Source: Ceratothoa steindachneri | Lineage: Eukaryota; Arthropoda; Malacostraca; Isopoda; Cymothoidae | Direction of reading: 5' to 3' | Assembly: GCA_963969495.1 (NCBI GenBank) | Contig: OZ018331.1 | Location: 150,534,761-150,598,760 of the forward strand | Length of the DNA stretch: 64,000 bases | Shown here: positions 20,972-31,589 of the stretch, in pieces | Numbering within the stretch: position 1 is the first letter of the stretch | Layout: each line of letters starts with the position of its first letter | Translations under genes and position numbers: made by a program | The notes under the pieces: generated by a model | Databases searched by the model: none | Told to the model about the DNA's origin: nothing | Seen by the model: the letters and a program-made list of their open reading frames with translations, nothing else

Positions 20972-21026
20972 AGCCTAGAACTAGGCTGTTTGTTTACGGC
21001 GACTTATGCCTAAGTCGGCAGTCGCC
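20972..21026 (+). other. LINE-A 3' terminal hairpins, complete copy
   Basis: AGCCTAGAACTAGGCT (20972-20987) is a perfect palindrome. GGCGACT (20998-21004) pairs with AGTCGCC (21020-21026). AGATAGCCCCTTAAATAAA follows. Confidence 0.8.
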
Positions 21027-21039
21027 AGATAGCCCCTTA

Positions 21040-21045
21040 AATAAA
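21040..21045 (+). terminator. Polyadenylation signal AATAAA at the LINE-A end
   Basis: AATAAA directly precedes the A tail. It lies in the sense of loqs, so read-through transcription of the gene passes it. Use as a premature polyadenylation site is inferred. Confidence 0.6.
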
Positions 21046-21060
21046 AAAAAAAAAAAAAAA

Positions 21061-23447
21061 TTTACGCCGTGCCTGAGGTGGAACTGCCATGCCAATCGGC
21101 TGCCAGGTCACTAGGAGGGAAGAATGGCTGCAAGTGGCAGCAGCTGGTTCTGCCATCTGCCATCACTGTATTCACCCCTCGCAGAGCAGGCTACTGCAGG
21201 GGGGGATGAGCGTTTGCACCCTGTGCTATAAAAGGGGTCACCATGCCCAAGGATGATTTAAAAAATAATAATACTCCCTCTTTAATATCCTATCAACATT
21301 CATCGGAGCCACCCACCCTCAGGCAGCTCCATGGGGGAAAAAATGGAGGTTTCCCCTTCTGTGCTTGCTCAGGGGACCCTACAGAATTCTTGTACCAGAG
21401 AGGAGGTTTACTCCTCTCCTTTGCATACAGGTACAGGGGACTCCCTCTCACCCCCTTCTTTGGAGTCGCCCTTGGACTCATTTTTTCTAGTGGCAGTCAG
21501 GCCGCTCATAATTGACATTGTGGAATAGGGCCAACCCCCTTTTAGGGACCTGTCAGCCTATGCCTTCCAAAGACCTGCGCTGCGCATAATGAGCTTAGAG
21601 GAGGTCACCGTACGTGCTCCCCTCTCTTCCCCAAAGAATGCCTGTTCGCTGGCCAAAGACAAGACATCCAAAGGCACTTTGAATGGGACCTGTGATGTTA
21701 CTGGGTGGGGTAGCCACATGGAAGACACCCTTGAGATGAACATGGCCGCTGAGGTGACCCAGCCCAAGATGATAGGATCTTCCATGGGGTTGAACCCGGG
21801 CTCAGTGCCAAGCAAGGAATCCGAGTCTGCCCCTATGCAAGCTGTTTCTAAGAGTGTTTGGGTCTCTGAGGCCTCACAAGGAGAGGTGGTGTCTCCTTTC
21901 CCGGCTGGTGCTCCTGTGGTGGGCAGAACCTTGTCCATTTTATAGAAGGATCTTGCCAAGGCCAGCCCATCTGGCCTAGGGTCTTTACCGGCTGATTAGA
22001 GAAGCGGGCTCATTCCCCATTCCCCGCCCTCCTCTCCTAAAAAGAAAAGAACTAAGGGCTCCTCTCCCGCTTCATGGACGACGGACGGGTCTGTTGCTGT
22101 TTCATTAAGCGACCAAGCCAAGATTGACACATCCGGCCGGGTGGAGCAGTCCCAGAAGAAAACCAGAACTGCGCAGAGTGGAGCCTTGATTATGTCAGGG
22201 CCCCTCAATCATAGGCTACATGACATTTTCGAGCACCCTGCTTCTTCGAAGCAATGTAGTGCTTATTTCCATGAGAAGGAAATCATGGCAGTTCAGGCCA
22301 GGAATCGTCTCATTTCGTGAGGGTAAGGACTTAGTCCTGGCGCGCCCGGTGCTGCCTGGGACATCCCATGCCTCAATGTTAAGAGAGACACCCTCTGCTC
22401 CTGGCCCCTCCAGGCCTACGATTACAGTTGTTTCCGCATCCATTTGGAACCCACTTCGGGCGCTTCCCTGGCAACACAAATGGTTCTCACCCAATCCCAG
22501 CTAAAGCCAGGGCTTCCCTAGCATGACCGTTTCCTGTAAAGCGAAATGGGCGCACTCCTCCACCGAGTGGTTAGACTTACAGGAGGCAACACCCCTGAAG
22601 AGGGGCATGAGGCCATCTTCCAGGGTTCTTAAGGCTGATCCCCGAAAGAAGGACAGCACTAAAAGAGATTCAGCTCCTTTGCCCACACCCAGTGGTAGGC
22701 TTGGTGGCGCTTGGAGATGGTGGATCCTCCAAAAGAGGGACCTCCACCTCCAAAGTCTCCCGCTGGCCTAAAGTTTTGAAGCGGAGGGAGGAAAAGACTT
22801 TCATGGTGAGCCCAACCTCCCTCCATAAGTTCTCATGGGTGAGAGGGCATTGTTCGGCCAACAACGCCCGGAGTTCTGCATCCAGGAAGCATACAACCAT
22901 TCCCATGAGGGTCTTCTCTTCAAAGAGGGCTACCATATCTCTTCTGAGCTAGGACTGGAGTGCATATTCCTTTATTGTAATTGCCGCGGAATCCCGGCTA
23001 ACTGAGAGGTGCTGCGGAGGCACTTCTCCCTATGCCAGTTAGCTATCTGTTTGTAAGAGACCATGCTAGGCGCATGCCCACCTTCCCGGGGTATAAGGGT
23101 TTTGCGACCCCACCACCATGGGATTGGGGCGGGGCTGGAGGATGCATGCTTTACAACTGGTATGATGTCTCGTTCTTCTCTTTGCTTTAGATACCTCCTT
23201 TCAGGCATTAGCTGTGCAGCTGAAAATGGATAGGAGGTATACTGTTATTTCCGCGTACATCCCACTGTCAGCCCACTTCGACGTGGGGGACTTCCGCCAC
23301 ATCATGGCACGGGGTTGCCGAGTCCCTTTCTCTTGCTCAGATATGTGAATGGTAAACACCCCCTCTGGAGAGACTACTCGATTAATCTCAGGGATCAAGT
23401 CCTTGCCAACCTGATCGACGAGCTGGAGATAGGTGTCCTAAATGTGT
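21061..23447 (+). mobile_element. LINE-A copy 2, truncated and broken
   Basis: Begins inside the 5' UTR (TTTACGCCGTG) immediately after the A tail of the complete element. The leader and ORF1 follow (start region 21243, fragments to about 22955), then the first part of the ORF2 endonuclease, which ends near GGAGATAGGTGTCCTAAATGT at 23447. ORF1 has stops (for example 21524 and 21942) and has lost the block containing all but the end of the zinc knuckles (join near 22229, CGAGCACCCTGCTTC). It lacks the RT and RNase H. Confidence 0.85.
21243..22955 (+). pseudogene. LINE-A copy 2 ORF1 remnant
   Basis: Pieces match ORF1 in order: the start region (ATGCCCAAGGATGATTT), the LAQGTL block, SPPSLE, GTCDVxGxG, the KKKRTKGSS-like lysine cluster, LVLARPVLPGTS and the C-terminal VTFPTS-type region. 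Several frame changes and stops mean no functional protein. The conserved central domain and the first two zinc knuckles are deleted. Confidence 0.75.
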
Positions 23448-24104
23448 ACAAAGCTCTCGATATCATGGTGATTTGAACAGCATATCTCAAAAATTTTATG
23501 AGCAATTTCTACACTTGTCTTAGGAAAATTGGATTTATCCTCTGTGCTTGCTTCTGTAAATTTTTTTAGTTTTAGTCATATATATTTAGGAAGATATTGA
23601 ATACACAATAGTTATAAACTTGAAACACAGGAAATATTTGATTAAATTCTAATTTGAGAAAACTCCATTTTATTAATTACACACCATTTAGTAAAATAGT
23701 AAATAATTCAAACATTACAAAATTCACAGTACTATATATATTTATGAATAATATGATAAATTCTAAAAGTTTTTAGCAAATGTCATAAATCTATATCTAT
23801 GAGGTTTATAGTTTTGGACAAGGGTGTATGTACATATATGGCTTTTTCCTGGATCACCCATTATAAGTAACAAACATTTAGTTTCTCATACCCCCAATAT
23901 ATTGTTAGCTTTATCCTTATGTGAGAAGTAATTATTCTTTTTTTCATACAAAATTTAACTTAAGAAGAGGCTTTGGCGATATAGAAAGGTAATTAACAAT
24001 TGTATACAAGTATCCCTTTTCATTAAATGTTTTGATATTGCTCTCATCTTGTTGCATGAGTGTTCTTGCAATGTGAGTATCTAGTTGCCTTTTTCTGTAC
24101 TGTA
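23448..24104. other. AT-rich intronic DNA between LINE copies
   Basis: No gene. Contains a segment near 23850 (TTTTTCCTGGATCACCC) with a partial inverted match to about 11985, possibly ends of one old transposon. Otherwise unassigned. Confidence 0.4.
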
Positions 24105-24655
24105 ATTGGCCCTGTAAGGGCACGGTGATTTATTTTCCTGGCTGCCATGCTGATGGGACTCAGCACTCCATTCGGCCCCAGCTTAGCCTCTTCACCTTTC
24201 TGACACCCTGGTTCCTCACTTTCCCTACACTCTTTCACAACTTTCTCTGGTCAGCCTCAAATTTTGCAGGGTAGAGACTGACCAGCGTTCTCTCACCCAA
24301 CCATCCCGGATTGGGGGGGAGGGCAATCCCCCTCACCCCTCATTTCTAGTTCAGGATGGTGGGTTTTTAACAACCTCACTCATCCCCACCCTTACTTTCC
24401 TCACATAGCCTTTCTGTCTCCTTTCACAGTCTAGCAATTTTATTCCCAACCCAAGGGTGGGTGGGAGGAGTGGTCTCAAATGGCACCAACTTGCTTTGTC
24501 TGTCCTGTATTCACCCCTCACAGAGTGGACTACAGTGCTAGGTGATTAGTGTATGCATCCCGTTGAAATAATAGGGTCAACATCCCCACTGATGAGAACT
24601 ATAAAAAACCTCTCTTCCTCTTTTACCACCGTTGGAGCAGCTCTTGGGCAGCTTT
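24105..24655 (+). mobile_element. LINE-A 5' fragment (monomer, leader, start of ORF1)
   Basis: A monomer head (CCCTGTAAGGGCACGGTGATTT) opens at about 24112, followed by the monomer body, the leader at about 24450 and the first ORF1 codons near 24590. The sequence stops inside ORF1 at TTGGGCAGCTTTCC, where another monomer head begins (24656). Confidence 0.75.
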
Positions 24656-25091
24656 CCCTTTAAGGAGCATGGGGATTTGCTTCCCTGGCCACCATGCTGA
24701 CAGGACTCAGCTCCCCGTCGGGCCCCAGCTTAGCCTCTTCTCCTTTCTGACACCCTGTCTTCTTACCTTGCTTGCTCACTTTCCATACAACCTCCTTGTC
24801 GGCCTCTAATTTCACAGGGTAGACATTGACCAGCTTCCACTCACCCAACCATCCTGGATTGGGGCCGGGGACAGCCCTCTCAACCCTGAGCTCTGGTTTG
24901 GGGTGGTGTTTTTTTTTAACAATTAAGCTCACCCTCACCATTAACTTCCTCACATACCCTTTCTCTCCCCTTTCATGTTCTTTCAATTTTATGCCCGGCC
25001 CAAGGTGGAGACACCATGTGGAAGGGCTGTCTGACCACTGTGTGCGTCAGATGAGTAAGCGTTTGTGTCTTGTGATACTAATAGAGCCACC

Positions 25092-27200
25092 ATGCCCACT
25101 GATGAGATTTCTCTAAACTCCCTCTATTTTCCTTTTACCACCATGCGAGCCGCTCTCGGGGTGCCCCACAACAGAAAAGGAGGTCCCACTCCCTGCGTGC
25201 TTACTCCAGGTACCCTTAAAAAAAAAACCCCTCTGACTGAAAAGGAGGTTTACTCTTCTCCTAGGTTTATTGGTGCAGGAGACTCCCTCTTACCAGCGGC
25301 AATCCCACCTTTACTTTCACAAGTGACTATCAAGAAAGCACACCACCGGCCAATAATTTATAATGCTAACCTCCTTAGTGGGGGCAAGGGATGACAGGGC
25401 CTATTGTCTCCTGCCCTATAAAATCCTGATGGCATGAATATTAAGTTTACAGGGAATCACTGTACATGCCCCATCTTCCCCACAGCAAATGCCAATTCAC
25501 ATCCCCAATACGAGACAAAGGTACCTCAAATCTGATCTGTGATGTCTTCCGGGAAAGGGGGGGGGCATATGTAGGCCCTGCCTGAGGTGAGCCAGCCTCA
25601 GACAGTAGGATCTTCCATGGGGATGAACCCAGGTTCGGTGCCAAGCACAGAACTCGAGTCTGCCCTTGTGCAAGTTTATCCTCAGATGGCTTGGGCTCAC
25701 CATGAGAGGCAAGACCTTCTCCAATTCAGAGAAGGATCTTGCTGAGGCTGCTCCATCTGTCCTAGCCCTGGCTCCTTCCAATGGAGGTAAGAAGTGGGTT
25801 TATTCCTCATCCTCCTCTCCTAAAAAGACTCCAGGCTCCTTACCTTCTGCTGGAGCCACAGAGGCAGATGCGCCCATTGCTGTTTCAGTAAGCAACCAAG
25901 CCAAGATGTGGGCACATCAGCCCCAGGTGGGGAGTCCCTGACAAAGACCAAAATTGCAAGTGCACAGAGATGAGCCTCGATTACGTCAGGGCCCCTCATT
26001 CAGAGATTACCTGGCATATTTGAACCCACTGGCTTTAAACCCTTTCTCGTTATTTGCTCCACTAATGGCAGCATGTTGGCCATGGGCAACATGATCCATC
26101 AAAGGAGAACACTAGCTAGCATGATTGGTAGAGAGGTGAAGGTGACCTGTTTCTCAGACAGGAGACTTCTGGTGAATGTGTTGAATCCCTACGAGGTGGC
26201 CATGATTAGTGCCCCTCGGACACTTGATTGCACACTGGTGAGTGTGACGCCACACTCTACCATGAACTTCGTAAAAGGAGTAGCTTATGCGAGGGAACTC
26301 GTGGACTACTCCATAGATGACATCACCTTAGAGCTGTCCGACCATGGGGCGGTCAAGGTCGAATGTGTGATGAGGAAACAGGGAGGGGCCTCGAGACACA
26401 CCCTACACCCTTCATCACATTCGAATGTTACAAGCTTCCTGTGTCTGAGCATGCTGGTTGGTATAGCTACCATGTGAATGCATTCATGCTACTGAGGTGC
26501 TACTACTGCCACTGCTTCAGACATATAAATCCCTCCTGTAGATGCGCAAAGTCGGGTTTACCCAAAGTCTGTGTAAATAGCTCCAAAGCTGCACATGACA
26601 AGTCCAAATTGTGTGTCAATTGCGGAGAGCTGCACCCAGCTTCTTTGAAGCAATGTGGTGTGTATGTCATGTTAAAAAAAGGACATCTTCTGCTCCAGGG
26701 CTATGAGCACGGTCGTTTCTGTGGCTATTTGGAACCCTTCTGCAGGTTATACCCAACCGGGCGCTCCCCTGGTACAGCTGGTGGCACAAAGGGTTCGCAC
26801 CCAACTCCAGCTAAACCAGGGCTTTTCCCCAGCATGACATTTTTTCGTAAGGCGAAACAGCCAAGTTGTTAGACTCACAGGAGGCAACACCCCTGAAGTT
26901 GGTCATGAGGCCATCTTCTGGTGTTTTTAAAGCTGCCCCCTGAAAGGAGGTCACCACTAAATGAGCATTGGTTCCTATGCCCACACCCAGTGCTAGGCTG
27001 GGTAACTTGAAACGATGGATCCTCCAAAGGAGAGACCCCAGTCTGCCATGGTTTTCAGGTGGAAGGAGGAGAAGACTCGCATAGTGAGCCCAACCTCCCC
27101 CAATAAGTCCTTGAATGTGACAGCGCATTGTTGGTCAACAGCGCCCAGAGTTCTGCCTCCGGAAAGCGTACAGCCATTCCCATGAGGGTCCACACATCTC
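25092..27200 (+). pseudogene. LINE-A copy 3 ORF1 remnant
   Basis: Retains the conserved central block in an open stretch (26073-26477, with VTPHSTMNFVKGVAYAREL) and part of the knuckles in another frame (YYCHCFRHINPSC, CVNSSKAAHDKSKLC, CVNCGELHPASLKQC). The second knuckle has lost a cysteine (CVNS for CVNC). Frameshifts and stops elsewhere. Confidence 0.8.
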
Positions 27201-27204
27201 CTCC

Positions 27205-29794
27205 CAGCTAGGCCTGACAGGCATATTTCTTCATTGGAATTGCCATAGCCTCCAGGCCACCTGGGAGAAGCTGCGGAGGTTCATCTCCTCGTATTTTCCC
27301 TTAGCTATCTTTTTCCTGGAGACCATGGTGGGCGCGTGCCCCCTGCCCTCCCTCCACCATGGGATGGGGGTAGGTTAGGAGGATAAGCCATTTACATCCG
27401 GCATGATGTCTCTGTTCTTTTCTTTGCTTTAAATATCTCCTTTCAGGCAGTGGCTGTGCAGCTGCACCTGGATAGGAGGTATACTGTTATTTCTGTGTAC
27501 ATACCACCATCACCCGACTTTGCACAGGAGATTTCGGCCTCGTCGTGGCACGGTTGCCGAGGCCTTTTCTCTTGCTCTGGGATTTGAATAGTAGACACCA
27601 CCTCTGGGGAGACTACTCGATCAATCCCAGGAGTCAGGTCCTTGCTGAGCTGGAGATAGGTGTCCTAAATGTGGATGAGTTTATGCCTCACTTCATTTTC
27701 CTGTCTTGATCTAAGCTCTCTGGATGCACAGCCTGATTTGGGGTGAGGGGGTTGGTTATGACCTCCACGGTAGTTATCACTTTCTCGAGCAATCCCTCCG
27801 GTTGTCCTTTTATAGTTGTTGGGTTGAGCCACTGCCGCCTGACTGCTAGCGCGGTGGTCCACATTTCAGTTTAGGTTGGTGGACTGCATTCTCTAACCAG
27901 GTACTGTTCCGCCAGCATTCAATGTGCGCCGTGATGTGGCGCAAGGCCGCCGGCTGGACTTTACTTACAGAGGCGGAAAACTCTGCAACGACAGGTTTGC
28001 ATTGAGTGAGTTGCGTTCCGCTCTCGCTTCATGCGCGGACACCGCCTCTGGTCCAGTCGATGTCCTGTCCACCTGGGTGAATGAGGCATGGCCTTTCTGG
28101 TAGATTTGTTCAACAGGATCTGGGTAGAGGGTATCTTCCCAGACTCCAGACGAATTGCTACTGTGATCGCTTATCGCAAACCAGGGAGAGATCACTCTAC
28201 CCCGGCTGGTTTCCGCCCAATCTCTCTAACCTTCAGCATGTGCAAGTTAATGGAGAAATTGGTGAATGTTACATTAGCCTTTTTTTCTGGACAGCGGAGG
28301 CCACCTGTCTTTTCCACAGTGCGGCTTCCGCACTGGAGAAGGTCTATGATAACGCATGGAGATAGGAATCATGGAGGCGAAGGGACGCCTCTCAATCTTT
28401 ATATCTGAATTTTTGCGAGATCGTCGATTCCGCGTCCGGGCTTGGGGTACCCTCTCCGGCCCAATGGAGCAGGAAGACTGTGTCCTCAGTGTTGCACTCT
28501 TTGCCCTGAGCATCAACGGCATCACCTCGCTGCTGCCAGAAGATGTTCTCGCTATGCTCTACGTGGACGACCTTTCGATCTCTTTTTGGCGCGGCCCAGA
28601 TGCCAACGCTGGAGCGTTGACTCCAACAGCCATTGAATCGCGTCTCTCGCGCTGCCGCCATTCACGGCTCCACCCTGACCCAGATTGTTTCTAAATTGGG
28701 TGCGCCTGGAAGTGGTGGACTCGCACCTTTTCCTTGGTCTTGTATTTGACCGACGTCTCACCTAGGAGGCTCATATTCGCAACCTGAGGGTCTCTCTTAC
28801 CCATTTCATGGATATTTTTCTATCCGTGACTTTCAGGGCCTAGGCCGCTGATAGGACTACTGCCTTACTTTTTTATCGATCCTCTCTTCTTTCGAAGCTC
28901 GACTACGGATGTGAGTTTTATGCATCCGCAGTCGAGCGTGTTCTGCGGAAGGTGGGCTCGATCCAGCACACCAGCCTTCACCTGGCTACCGTTGCCTTCC
29001 ACACGTCCCGCATCTAGAGCATTCTTGTCGATGCCGGGAAGATGACACTCGGTCTGCGCCGTGCACAGTCCATTATTCGCCTGTACACCAACAGCTCTCC
29101 ACTGCATCCGCTGCTGCTGAGAGACTCCAGTCATTTCCTAAGCCCTTTTGATTTAGGGCTAGGAAATTCCCTTGACAGCTCGGTATAGCTTTCCTGGTTC
29201 TGCCCAGGACGTCACCCTGTTGGATAGCACCTTTGACTATTTGTCGCCACGCCTCGGGTGCTTTGGGTTCGGCCTTTTTGAAGTACACTCCGTTTCACGC
29301 TGGGACCGTTCCAATTATACGGATGGCTCCAAGTCCCAAGCGGGGGATGGTTTCCAAGCCGTATCCTTTCTGTTTGAAGTCAGCGTTGCTCTTCCATACG
29401 CTGCGTCTGTCTTCACGGCCAAGATAGTTCCAATACACCGCTCGGTACCGTAGCTAACGCGATGTACTCGGTTCGGTGACCGGGTACAGGTCGAGGGGAA
29501 TTGAAGCCGCGACGGCTTCAGTTTGCTTTCTGTCTTCTCCGAATTGGACACACTCGCGGGACGCACCACCATTTGATGGAGCGCTCGCCCGCGCCTTATT
29601 GTGACGACTGTGTTGTTTCCCAGACTGTTCGGCACATTCTTGTTGAATTTCCCAGTCTGGGTGTTCTTCGCGCACGTTACCTGAGCGAGCGTGGTCGCTA
29701 CCGTTTGTTCTTTGTACTCGGGACTGGTTCGTGCACAGAGACTTTTGGAGTATATGACTTTTTGGAGGAGGCTGGCATCCTCCACTTTATTTAA
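27205..29794 (+). pseudogene. LINE-A copy 3 ORF2 remnant
   Basis: Endonuclease, RT and RNase H pieces are in order but out of frame with each other. The RT block is recognisable (RRIATVIAYRKPGRDHS, LYVDDLSISF at about 28558-28590), but the catalytic DLEKAYD block is shortened to LEKVYDNAW. The GVPQGS motif is deleted. RNase H keeps TDGS but loses the SDSQSA to NERADEG region. The C-terminal zinc-like segment (PYCDDCVVSQTVRHILVEF) remains. Confidence 0.8.
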
Positions 29795-29988
29795 CTGTTT
29801 TTTTTTGGTAGGTCGCTTGTTCCTGCGCTGGTGGCGGCGGGTCTAACCGCCGGAGCGAGCTTGCTTCTTGTTTGCCTCTTTGCTTTGTTTCCTCTTTTTG
29901 TTGTTTTGTTTAGCCTTTGTACTTTTTACTTTTGTTATTTACATATGTTTTTCTTTAATATACCCCAGCCTACCTCTTGTGTGAGTAC

Positions 29989-30196
29989 GGCGACTTCTTC
30001 CCTAGTAGGCAGTTGCCAGATGGGCTCTTATCCCCAACGCTGTAGCGCATTTCCTTCTTGTTGCTTGTTTTGTTTTTTAGCTTGTGTCTTCTCTTTGTTC
30101 CTTTTTATCTTTATCTGTTATTTACTTGTTTTTTATTGTAGCCTAGTATTAGGCTTTCCGCTAATTACGGTGATTTTGCCCTAGTTGGCAGTTGCC
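29989..30196 (+). other. Two successive LINE-A 3' terminal structures
   Basis: GGCGACT/AGTTGCC (29989-29995 with 30011-30017) and, 120 bases on, AGCCTAGTATTAGGCT (30140-30155) with GGTGATT/AGTTGCC (30169-30175 with 30190-30196). The base changes leave pairing possible by G-T wobble. The doubling suggests two overlapping 3' ends. Confidence 0.65.
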
Positions 30197-30215
30197 AGAA
30201 TGGCTCTTTTAAATT

Positions 30216-30869
30216 TAAAAAGGAAATGTACAGTAATTGGGATAAATGTAGGTAAGGTTTTTATTTTAGTTAGCTATTTTCGGAGTCTGTTCTTCTCTAT
30301 TTAGCCTTCTTTATAGTAGTTTATAACATTTATCTTACTTAGTTCCACTGTCTTTCTCTTGTTCAGTTCATGCATTGGCTCACCTTTTTTTCATAGGCTA
30401 TTTTGTTGTTCTTATTTGCATCCCTCCAACTTGGTTCATTAGTGGTTGCCATTTCCCTGTTAATTAATTTAATCCAATCTTTCCAAATGCTTTTATTGGC
30501 ATACCAAAATGCTTTCTTTTAATTTTGAATCATAGCCTTTTAGTTTTAATAGAATGTAATAAGTTGATCTTTATATGTGTTAATCTTGCATCCACCATCA
30601 TCAGTATTTAAACTTTGGTTATAATGTGGTAGATTGATTTTTAGGTGTTGGTCTACAAATACTCTAGCTAATGTAAGAAAGATTCTTTAGTGTTTGGTTG
30701 TTGTTTGTAGTCAGATGTACACTTGGCCAACTTTCTTGAAAGATTTCCCAAGTTTTCTATCCACAGTAAACTGGTTCTCTGGGCTAACCTTTTTTAACTT
30801 CATTATTCCTCCCTCTTTGAGAATTCAAATTTGTTCTTATATTAATATTTTTTTTTTTTCTTTTAACAG
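30216..30869. other. Intronic DNA before the penultimate loqs exon
   Basis: AT-rich, T-rich towards the acceptor. No repeat or gene recognised. Confidence 0.5.
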
Positions 30870-30981
30870 AACTCTCCTCTAGATTCTCTGATGTTCGAAT
30901 TTGTTCAGATGCTTCAGGATATTTCTCAGGAAGCCAACTTTTCAGTGACTTATGTTGAAATTGAAGAAAAATCTATATCAG
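30870..30981 (+). CDS. loqs: Loquacious/TARBP2-like protein, penultimate coding exon (first half of third dsRBD)
   Basis: The exon is 112 bases: 37 codons plus one base of the next codon. It follows a strong T-rich tract ending TTTTAACAG and ends at the donor GTAAGC. It encodes the first helix and first strand of the third dsRBD, ending in the segment FSVTYVEIEEKSIS, very close to the FEVTYVDIEEKTFS motif of insect Loquacious. Joined to the exon at 10311-10451 it aligns to Loquacious with no inserted or missing residue, so no exon needs to lie in the intervening intron of 20,418 bases. By family knowledge, the third dsRBD is the protein-protein domain that docks on Dicer rather than binding dsRNA. 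The surrounding introns are almost entirely LINE-A copies and other repeats. Confidence 0.88.
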
Positions 30982-31220
30982 GTAAGCTTTTCTTCACTTC
31001 TTATTACTGGCTACCCTCTGATCAGAAGTAAAACACACCATCTCTCGAACCTCACACTTTTTAATTACTAGTAACTTTATTCATTTTTGTACTGGTTTCG
31101 ATAAAACTTCTACAGTTTACAGACGGCTCCGAGAGACTAAGCAAGTATATGGTTTGGTTTTCTCCCGGAGCCTTCACAGAAAAATCATTGTGTTGTTAAG
31201 TTGTGTGCCATGGTCTTCCA

Positions 31221-31430
31221 TGGGGGGGAGGGGGGGTACCCTATTACATTTCGTATCTGAAGGAGCTGCACACCCTCCCGGGCTGAGTGCAAATTAGGGA
31301 GTCCCTGTCACGGGGTTGACATGTACTCTAATTAGGCCTGGTGAAAGTTTTTGATGTACTATTCCCTTCCTCTCTCTCAGCACTAATTTATTTTTATTAT
31401 TACCACTATGCTCTCAACCTCTTGTCTGCA
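31221..31430. repeat. Dispersed repeat of unknown type, second copy
   Basis: Corresponds to 12736-12935 (see blocks listed there). It is followed by about 160 bases of unassigned DNA and then by LINE-A ORF1 sequence. Confidence 0.5.
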
Positions 31431-31589
31431 CCCACTTTGTACCAGGATGAACTGTTCTCACCCGGACAAAGTTTGTTTTTCTAGACATGGTGCCTGGGTG
31501 GACAATGCCCCATCCTCGGATTACCTAGCGCTGTGGTTTGATAATAATAGGTGATGACCCACCCTACTCCTTACTGGACCCACCTATCT

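Larger units (their letters stand above)
13862..21060 (+). mobile_element. Complete LINE-A element, both ORFs open
   Basis: A 7.2-kb non-LTR retrotransposon of the I/Jockey group. Order: two tandem 5' UTR monomers (13862-14525), a leader (14526-14689), ORF1 (14690-17137), ORF2 overlapping it (17035-20865), a GTT-rich 3' UTR (20866-20970), two terminal hairpins (20972-21026) and an 18-base A run (21043-21060). Both ORFs lack internal stops and keep the expected catalytic motifs, unlike every other copy here. A clear target-site duplication was not found: the left flank is an older LINE-A ORF2 fragment and the right flank is the leader of another copy. It is inserted in sense in a loqs intron. 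It may be active or recently active, but only expression or population data could show this. Confidence 0.9.
24656..30215 (+). mobile_element. LINE-A copy 3, broken
   Basis: A monomer at 24656-25000 is followed by the leader, ORF1 remnants (25092-27200), ORF2 remnants (27205-29794), a 3' UTR with a GC-rich hairpin near 29816-29865, and two successive sets of terminal hairpins (29989-30017 and 30140-30196). Large deletions remove parts of the endonuclease-RT linker. Numerous stops are present. Confidence 0.85.
10452..30869 (+). other. loqs intron filled with sense LINE-A copies
   Basis: The interval runs from the donor GTTAGC to the acceptor TTTTAACAG. It contains a MITE, a mariner fragment, an unassigned dispersed repeat, a 3' fragment of LINE-A, a complete LINE-A copy and two or three broken ones. 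No coding segment resembling loqs was found in it. That fits the gap-free alignment of the flanking exons to Loquacious. Confidence 0.8.
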
